Below are positions 63,925 through 64,000 of a DNA stretch of 64,000 bases, piece after piece; the stretch's first letter is position 1; the number at the start of each line of letters is the position of its first letter. Origin of the DNA: Sporolactobacillus sp. CQH2019 (GTDB taxonomy: Bacteria > Bacillota > Bacilli > Bacillales > Sporolactobacillaceae). The position numbers and the translations under genes were made by a program. The stretch spans positions 62,001-126,000 of the forward strand of contig NZ_JARAJZ010000001.1 of assembly GCF_028765345.1 (NCBI RefSeq). The letters run 5' to 3'. Under the pieces are notes generated by a model. The model saw only the letters and a list, made by a program, of their open reading frames with translations. It did no database searches and had not been told where the DNA came from.

Positions 63925-64000
63925 TTATCTCCCCTTTACAACCGTACCGATGTCTTCCCCCAGAACGGCACGTTTAATATTTCCCGCGGCCAGTGAGAAA
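63925..64000 (-). CDS. pyrH: Uridylate kinase, C-terminal end only
   Basis: The last 24 codons before a TAA at 63925, reading ...GNIKRAVLGEDIGTVVKGR, match the C-terminus of bacterial UMP kinase. The pyrH-frr-uppS-cdsA-dxr order supports it. The rest lies beyond the window. Confidence 0.9.
   Translation of the reverse strand, partial: FSLAAGNIKRAVLGEDIGTVVKGR

Overview
The window reads as a chromosomal segment from a spore-forming, low-to-mid GC Firmicute of the order Bacillales. The evidence is cotE, spoVS, spoVFA/spoVFB (dipicolinate synthase), a SpoIIIE-type translocase, PolC, RNase Y, RNase J2, ricA and the gene order itself. The order mirrors the Bacillus subtilis arc from mutL to pyrH, here mostly on the minus strand. 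A kumamolisin-type acid proteinase hints at an acid-tolerant genus such as Sporolactobacillus or a relative; that genus guess is inference.

Layout in window coordinates. (1) 1-6.9 kb: mutL (cut by the window edge), mutS, cotE, ricA and miaB, all minus strand. (2) 7.0-21.8 kb: an accessory region where B. subtilis would carry kbl/tdh. It holds a two-component system, a large phased repeat array with a central palindrome, a DUF2231 membrane protein, an sdpR-sdpI operon, a GNAT acetyltransferase, a second smaller repeat array, a sedolisin (kumamolisin-like) proteinase, a lone tRNA-Pro(GGG), a DUF402 protein, a four-helix membrane protein, a MITE-like insertion, glcD-glcF, a CBS protein and an SPFH protein paired with a 53-residue ribbon-helix-helix-like protein. 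(3) 22.2-34.3 kb: spoVS, ymdB, rny, recA, cinA, pgsA, ymfM, ymfK, ymfJ, ymfI and spoIIIE. (4) 34.6-45.0 kb: rnjB, pcp, dapA, dapG, spoVFB, spoVFA, mlpA and pnp. (5) 45.4-64.0 kb: rpsO, ribF, truB, rbfA, ylxP, infB, ylxQ, rnpM, nusA, rimP, polC, proS, rasP, dxr, cdsA, uppS, frr and the end of pyrH.

The core genes form units for mismatch repair, RNA decay (rny, ricA, rnjB, pnp), envelope synthesis (pgsA, uppS, cdsA, dxr), lysine/dipicolinate metabolism for spores, and the translation-initiation/NusA operon. Regulatory sites that fit these roles can be read: a sigma-H-type promoter before spoVS, sigma-K-type promoters before cotE and spoVFA, a LexA-type box before recA, and a promoter plus hairpin in the rimP-nusA leader. 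Compared with B. subtilis, asd, tepA, ymfC-ymfH and pbpX are absent from their usual places and pcp has been inserted.

The least explained feature is at 9.1-9.85 kb: about 27 GGGCGA motifs spaced 19-21 bp apart inside 103-bp tandem repeats, then a 24-bp perfect palindrome, then about ten copies of the motif in the opposite orientation, again mostly 21 bp apart. Related degenerate arrays lie near 12.9-13.1 kb and 16.6-16.85 kb.
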